Source of the DNA: Ectocarpus siliculosus
Lineage: Eukaryota > Sar > Phaeophyceae > Ectocarpales > Ectocarpaceae
Direction of reading: 5' to 3'
Assembly (NCBI GenBank): GCA_000310025.1
Contig: FN649746.1
Span: 1,490,945 to 1,554,944 of the forward strand
Length of the DNA: 64,000 nucleotides
Shown: in pieces, positions 61,701 to 64,000 of the stretch
How the letters are laid out: each line of letters starts with the position of its first letter
How positions within the stretch are numbered: the stretch's first letter is position 1
The notes under the pieces: generated by a model
What the model saw: the letters and a program-made list of their open reading frames with translations, nothing else
Told to the model about the DNA's origin: nothing
The model's database searches: none
Position numbers and translations under genes: made by a program

Positions 61701-63991
61701 GCATCGGCGCAGCTGACGCAAAGCCGAAGCGCGTCCTTCATCTCCAGCTTTATGGGCACCCAGTGCAGGAATGTTCGAACACTCTCCGCGAGCGGCCCAA
61801 GGCCGCACACTTCGCCGTCCACCACACCTTCCCACTCAGGATCGCGTACAACCTAGAAGGAGGGGGCGGAGCCCCGCGACAGTGGGCAGATGCGCGGGGT
61901 GGTTCGGGTTTTTTTCCTACTTGAGCCCTCTCAATCTCTGTCAATATATGTTTCGTTGAGGACCCTTTGCGGGACATGTACCACAAGCCACAAAGCCCTG
62001 GTCAGGTAAACTCGACCATCCAGGCCTGTACGCAGAAGGGTGAGGTGCTCTCTTGGTCCCAAAACTGTGTTTCTGATTGCTTGAAGTCTGAAAGCGGGGG
62101 TAAGAATAGGAAGTCGAAGCGCCCCTCAATGGATGCCATAAAACATCAACTTGTGTTGCCGTCGGGTGATTCGTGGTCGGGCTCGAAGAGTTGTGAGATG
62201 CCCACGTTCATGTCATCAACTGTCCTCCCAGAACAAACAAGCACGCATCCCTCTCAGAAATAGCACTGCATTCGACTATTAATTGTGCAACCGCCTAATG
62301 CAGGCTAACCACCAGCGGCTCAGCCTAGGGCGCAATCAAACTGCATTACTATATAAGGGAGATGTCAAAAGTAACCCTGTGAGCAGACAGATATACATAG
62401 ACTACTGTACAACCGTGCGTGTCTTGCTGTTCAGGTGCGTACTTCACGGTCTACATGTCAACTGAACAGCACCACGGCAAGTGATATGGTATGCACACCA
62501 GGTCTTCTTTCAGATGGACACTAATATTTCCAATTGTACGTCCAGGCTGGTGGCCTAAGAGGCTAAACACTGCGATGATACTTGTTGCAGTAGTGCGCCA
62601 CACAAGATACCATACCCCATGCACCTTGCTCTCGTATCTGGATATCCGCCCAACAGATAGCTAGGCCGACGTACGGACCGGTTTCGATGGTAGGTTACCA
62701 ATACCGACCTGTTGGACATTGACTTTCTCATGCTGCAAATAAATTGAGTTGGCAATATCGGCCCAGCGGGTAATCACTGCAGGTAACTGGTACGCGAGAC
62801 AGTACTGCTTTAGAGCAGCCTACGGTGTGGTGCCGAGGGTGATTTCCTCGGCTGCTTTGTACCATTGTAGAAGCTTAACCTCTGTCGTCTGCTGCTGCGT
62901 GGGGATACCCACTCGTAGAAAAGGATTGCTAGAACGTCTTGATGGAGGGACGCGGTACGGGAGGCTCGGGCTTCACTATGCACAGGCTAACAGGGAAGCA
63001 ACATGTTTTCCTCGACTTGCGCATGTGGAGACTGTCAAGGGTCCATTCACATGTAAAACAACCTTGCACGTGGACGACTCCCCAATCGCATGGATCAAAA
63101 TTGACGAATCTCTCATGGCGTACCCCTATTGTTCCTCTACAGAAGGTGCAACTCCTCACCCCCGGGGCAACGGGCTGGATCGCCAGTATCTCATCCCCTG
63201 CCGCGCGCTTCTCGCGCACTGGTCGCAAGATCTTGGACTCGAAGTCCGACGAGAACGAAGCAAGCTGCTCCGACACCGCCATGTCGTGCCCTCGGGAGTC
63301 ACCACCGCCAGCAACCTTAATCGTTCATGAATTTTTATTGTTTTCTTTCATCACCTTGGCTAGACAGGCTCACGGCGCGTAATCGCCAAGCAAGTGCTCA
63401 ATGCTCTCTAGGCAGATCTGTCAAAGGGGGGCCGGGTGGGGGCCAGGGGCGCCGTTACACACACACCGGAGAAAAAAGCACGGAGAACCATCTGGAAACC
63501 CCATATCTGATTGCGCCGCGTTTTCCCAGGTGCCCGATTTGCCGATGCCTACCACTCGCCTCCTCGCGCTAGGCCTAGAACGGTACTCACAGCTCTTTTC
63601 AGGACCACCCGTGCTCAGGTATGTTCACCTTAGTATGGCATGAACAACGCAAACTACATTAAATTCCAGTACAGAGACAAGAGAGAAATATAGGTCCAAA
63701 GGCTTTTGGTGGACAAGTGCACAATTTGAAACTGAGACGAAACACAACACCGGCAGAGTACTCACATCTCGAACGCTTTCTGCTGTTCCTGTCGTGCCAC
63801 ACACACCGCCTCTGCCACACACCGCTCTGCGAAATCACAGACTGTTTGCAAAAGGAAAACGCCAACATCACAACTAAGCACACCATTGTCTCGCGTGAAA
63901 AATGTGGCGGTGCTGCCTTGATATCTCACCCGGCTCGAACAAGTTGCATGTTGGTTGCACTCTGCCTCACCGCTGCTGGTGTAGTCTCCAT
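25904..63991 (-). CDS. CFAP54: CFAP54, cilia- and flagella-associated protein 54 (central apparatus)
   Basis: Giant axonemal protein; in the family it is a central-pair (C1d projection) component needed for ciliary motility. I count nearly 60 exons over 38 kb, about 4000 codons against roughly 3100 in human; the excess is mostly low-complexity inserts. Identification rests on remembered family signatures. FDVGVELTRDPHVQFAA is followed by an aromatic/acidic helix block ending in WSTIAMESMVSLSTVK and WRTRLAVATCYAF. Later come VFAVAAFDEQGNLIGEGIGE, a LNLCLMAAEMFRAPMEISLP exon and, near the C-terminus, a VVCVQWIWGDFHG segment and QRRASQLKVLNM. Most introns are phase 0 with CAG acceptors. The stop is TAA at 25904-25906. 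The most upstream ATG I can link lies at 63991-63989; the start could also be outside the window. Unresolved joins are given in the block entries. Confidence 0.93.
29363..32828 (-). CDS. CFAP54: CFAP54 exons, TPR-like region before the C-terminal domain
   Basis: Exons 32828-32751, 32550-32425, 32142-31991 (end inferred), about 31480-31262, 30749 to about 30560 or 30459, 30107-29571 and 29468-29363. Text includes NLEQAVSDCQALAADYI, LLLVSEALDALRIADQALLS, ANLYLPALRLLLTV, a Ser/Glu/Asn linker, then HPALRAHLLLLVGAFRLRQL with RGGHDWRVMSDACMSLVVLY. The GGHDWxxMxxACxxLV string is highly typical of the family near its C-terminus. The last exon has YAQLHRRKMGLAVHYLRLAA. The 30749 exon has two or three usable donors; one in phase 0, at the TGG-TTG codons near 30563, fits the next exon best. 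Confidence 0.82.
32620..32683. repeat. 32-bp tandem duplication in a CFAP54 intron
   Basis: Two head-to-tail copies, 32620-32651 and 32652-32683, differ at one position (A/G at the twelfth base). Each contains ACGGTACC. They lie in the intron between the exons at 32828-32751 and 32550-32425. The near identity suggests a recent duplication or a minisatellite seed. Confidence 0.95.
33348..36437 (-). CDS. CFAP54: CFAP54 exons, conserved C-terminal half (second part)
   Basis: Exons 36437-36239, 36142-36082, 35779-35533, 35175-34926, 34781-34701, 34283-34020 and 33671-33348, all matching in phase (including phase 1 and 2 joins at 36082 and 35533). The first is a Lys/Gly/Ala-rich linker (AGKGKAKKGGGAKGKGGG). 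The third reads HALQMFPFFIVEQMAKSGLP and NALAVSWLMGELPG. The fourth is helical: HVRLLKRGLFGANPTLEELR and ARARARLLLALADC. The fifth gives YTQMIECVVHAYSILILTV. The sixth contains MRGRLALLDGKF and the last ends RVIQTWLELRHDLAAVALLQ. Neither of the two small open segments inside the introns here fits the phase. Confidence 0.9.
36775..36814. repeat. 20-bp tandem duplication in a CFAP54 intron
   Basis: Two adjacent 20-base copies, 36775-36794 and 36795-36814, each GGTCTTCGATC(T/A)ATACAGCA, with one mismatch. They lie in the intron between the 37497-37343 and 36437-36239 exons. No coding role is inferred. Confidence 0.95.
37343..40610 (-). CDS. CFAP54: CFAP54 exons, conserved C-terminal half (first part)
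   Basis: Exons 40610-40447, 40069-39927, 39655-39468, 39323-39252, 39051-38887, 38344-38258, 38076-37885 and 37497-37343, all joined in phase. Diagnostic text: VLKVYRRAVGVLRDKRE, HYDSASKSWMDAIDSLCSAL, WRSIFTTLRAAHP and GTLLGKLSRF, then LNLCLMAAEMFRAPMEISLP and the following ECDYASF. The last two correspond to the CLLAAxLFxAxxxxSLPHP...DYAxYD block that I recall from animal CFAP54. The following exon has LMHVQGVLMAAGCYEEAFPV, and the last is LARVECLAEAGFPAEAASAL. Several of these exons contain no ATG and are easily missed by ORF calling. Confidence 0.92.
40949..44595 (-). CDS. CFAP54: CFAP54 exons with Gly/Ala-rich linker
   Basis: Exons 44595-43952, 43168-43096, 42688-42551 and 41123-40949. 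The first, 214 codons, starts with a helix (AESEQLLRLAEVEHILGAAC), passes through a long Pro/Ala/Gly linker and returns to RLRMTIAQDLETVMGESCDA; its end at GATAT|GTG is inferred from phase with the next exon. The second is short and ends HHGRIYAKACE. The third is ALLDAVDAAHGIDRGGG plus Ser/Glu. The fourth is strongly helical and basic: SMRQARLEAIDEKFQEAQAK. It needs a phase-2 partner, so an exon is missing between 42551 and 41123. A candidate near 41890-41790 reads FIRHLRHPVVRYFYVQLKC. Confidence 0.75.
45051..45108. repeat. CT-rich simple repeat in a CFAP54 intron
   Basis: A run of CTCTCTCCCTGCCTCTTTCTCTATCTC and similar text. On the coding (minus) strand it is GA-rich, so it is not the polypyrimidine tract of a CFAP54 acceptor. 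It lies between the exons ending at 45156 and starting at 44595. Confidence 0.8.
45156..50407 (-). CDS. CFAP54: CFAP54 middle exons
   Basis: Ten exons, all phase 0: 50407-50153, 49792-49697, 49216-49091, 48789-48706, 48197-48087, 47611-47285, 46401-46252, 46122-45838 and 45434-45156, plus a possible one near 48580-48490 (EELCTMYLMYQPYAAVPKS). Recognisable text includes ARLVALKRLSLACEVAVLLQ followed by VWKAYHLLLPLL, resembling the LxxLIECERVLVALEL segment of animal CFAP54, and WELLQGERFTSHPDRARLLC. The 47611 exon opens with an Ala/Gly/Glu-rich linker; the 45434 exon opens AYHLLPTTLICQVLALEGG and becomes acidic. The 47285-46401 gap (880 bases) may hide an exon. Confidence 0.87.
49919..49946. 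repeat. Two exact 14-bp copies, each an inverted repeat
   Basis: TAGGCATCAGCCTA is repeated exactly twice without a spacer. Each unit is itself a small inverted repeat (TAGGC, four bases, GCCTA). It lies in the intron downstream of the 50407-50153 exon of CFAP54. Confidence 0.9.
50536..51958 (-). CDS. CFAP54: CFAP54 fibronectin type III-like exons
   Basis: Exons 51958-51563, 51106-50954 and 50724-50536. The second ends with ICDAVSIRGLVANESY and the third starts VFAVAAFDEQGNLIGEGIGE; together they give the 'xYxFxVAAxxxxG' strand pattern of a fibronectin III-like fold, which I recall at the same place in animal CFAP54. The first exon is low complexity with Asn, Ser, Arg and His-Gln runs. Its acceptor is ambiguous: GTAG at 51969 would put it in a polyglutamine frame ending at a stop, whereas GAAG at 51959 gives the long frame used here and matches phase. 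Confidence 0.88.
52258..55839 (-). CDS. CFAP54: CFAP54 exons, helical repeat region
   Basis: Six exons, all phase 0: 55839-55645, 55110-54967, 54544-54212, 53778-53521, 53203-52898 and 52404-52258. Sequence landmarks are VGHYRHLLESRGEALLDATM, LLLSLETISACLSALNADDE (an exon without any ATG), CDLARWPGYAQTLRSALASI, INQQDITSTLFRVELLMGRD, then SVVLPVDVGGPGNGSGG and YCRALLLATIARLRTNRRE. TPR-like helix pairs are expected for the family here. A possible extra exon at about 53470-53396 is open but does not fit the phase of its neighbours; splicing 53521 directly to 53203 keeps the frame. Confidence 0.88.
56240..56420 (-). CDS. CFAP54: Probable CFAP54 exon, borders uncertain
   Basis: The minus strand is open here and reads VRVYLIIPTGRRSC, then a Gly/Pro patch, then ESNVVLYCIPSNVC. 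A GTAAGG donor follows at about 56240, and a second possible donor lies near 56170. Exons on both sides (57108-56760 and 55839-55645) are in phase 0, so the join without this exon is also possible. I list it because of its composition and position only. Confidence 0.35.
56760..59226 (-). CDS. CFAP54: CFAP54 exons with acidic low-complexity inserts
   Basis: Exons 59226-58969, 58415-57968, 57759-57629 and 57108-56760. The first begins VRELRRQEGMDPPIPPNVTE and ends in a Gly/Glu/Asp-rich stretch. The second (149 codons) includes PAALLELIGSGDRRSS and another acidic run. The third, MREMYQLGEFQAWEAML, is helical and ends in phase 2, joining the fourth (FEIALWTSCKRLKTW, then Ser/Glu/Pro-rich) exactly. 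An extra exon is likely near 58490-58620 because the 59226 and 58415 exons do not share phase. Part of the 59845-59226 gap may also be coding: an open frame near 59391-59576 reads ENALAVGVADLSKEIL. Confidence 0.8.
59845..60855 (-). CDS. CFAP54: CFAP54 signature exons (conserved N-terminal helical block)
   Basis: Three exons joined in phase 0: 60855-60710, 60549-60388 and 59949-59845. They encode YLFDVGVELTRDPHVQFAAT, then DAVSWVVLEGCVILFDWCEP and EFLAWSTIAMESMVSL, then WRTRLAVATCYAFEDSGK. The order and the aromatic positions match what I recall of vertebrate CFAP54, where a pair of helices ends in a WASVCMESS-like motif followed by WRTTLYTAVC. The preceding exon (61454-61262) ends in phase 1 and joins the 60855 exon exactly. 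This block is the most diagnostic of the gene. Confidence 0.95.
61262..63991 (-). CDS. CFAP54: CFAP54 N-terminal exons
   Basis: Proposed exons: 63991-63930 (starts METTPAAVRQSA), 63873-63766, 63315-63124, 62894-62824, 61852-61688 and 61454-61262. The first two join in phase across a very short 56-base intron. The 63315 exon (VSEQLASFSSDFESKIL) and the 62894 exon (KLLQWYKAAEEITLGT) also match in phase. The 61852 exon encodes a helical FLHWVPIKLEMKDALRLC segment and the 61454 exon contains KFYTFVVDSCEGIRRE. Joins 63766 to 63315 and 62824 to 61852 do not match, so one small exon is probably missing in each gap. These exons are less conserved than those that follow, so the start is the weakest part of the model. 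Confidence 0.65.
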
Positions 63992-64000
63992 ATCGCACAC

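Noticed and set aside
61967-62263. Plus-strand 98-codon open frame starting with ATG
   Set aside because: Ser/Lys-rich with no motif and no splice partners; it lies in a CFAP54 intron region.
63532-63619. Plus-strand exon-like segment with CAG acceptor and CAG|GTATGT donor (VPDLPMPTTRLLALGLERYS)
   Set aside because: It looks good locally, but no phase-matched neighbours exist on the plus strand and it falls within the CFAP54 gene region.

Overview
This is a eukaryotic nuclear window with roughly balanced base composition. It holds many short coding exons separated by introns of several hundred bases, with GTGAGT/GTAAGT-type donors and pyrimidine-CAG acceptors. A large axonemal protein gene (CFAP54) next to a bacterial-type enoyl-ACP reductase (FabI), together with the long introns and CAG/CTG repeats, suggests a flagellated photosynthetic stramenopile. 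A brown alga is my best guess; this is inferred from gene style, not from a marker sequence.

Layout. (1) 430-3993, minus: an unrecognised protein with a long polyglutamine run and a Cys/His-rich putative zinc-binding segment; it may continue past the left edge. (2) 3994-4638: short intergenic interval between divergent genes. (3) 4639-9311, plus: a complete five-exon FabI gene of about 366 residues, carrying an unusual 100-residue low-complexity insertion and no visible transit peptide. (4) 9312-14383: no gene I can support. (5) 14384-24222, plus: an unrecognised multi-exon gene whose exons mostly chain in matching phase, with a charged helical centre and a plausible stop. (6) 24223-25903: convergent intergenic interval; the palindrome/hairpin cluster with telomere-like CCCTAA variants lies at 24553-24900. 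(7) 25904-63991, minus: one giant gene of about 38 kb and nearly 60 exons encoding CFAP54, a central-pair protein of motile cilia. Its C-terminus is certain. A plausible first exon lies 9 bases from the right edge, but the true start could be outside the window.

Exon borders were placed by hand from splice consensus, open frame and phase continuity. Where consecutive exons chain in phase and resemble remembered CFAP54 or FabI family sequence I am confident; gaps are stated. I saw no RNA genes, CRISPR arrays or intact transposons. I do not see a clear undescribed system. The best leads are the FabI insertion and its apparent affinity, the two unrecognised genes, the palindrome cluster, and the strong phase-0 bias of the introns.
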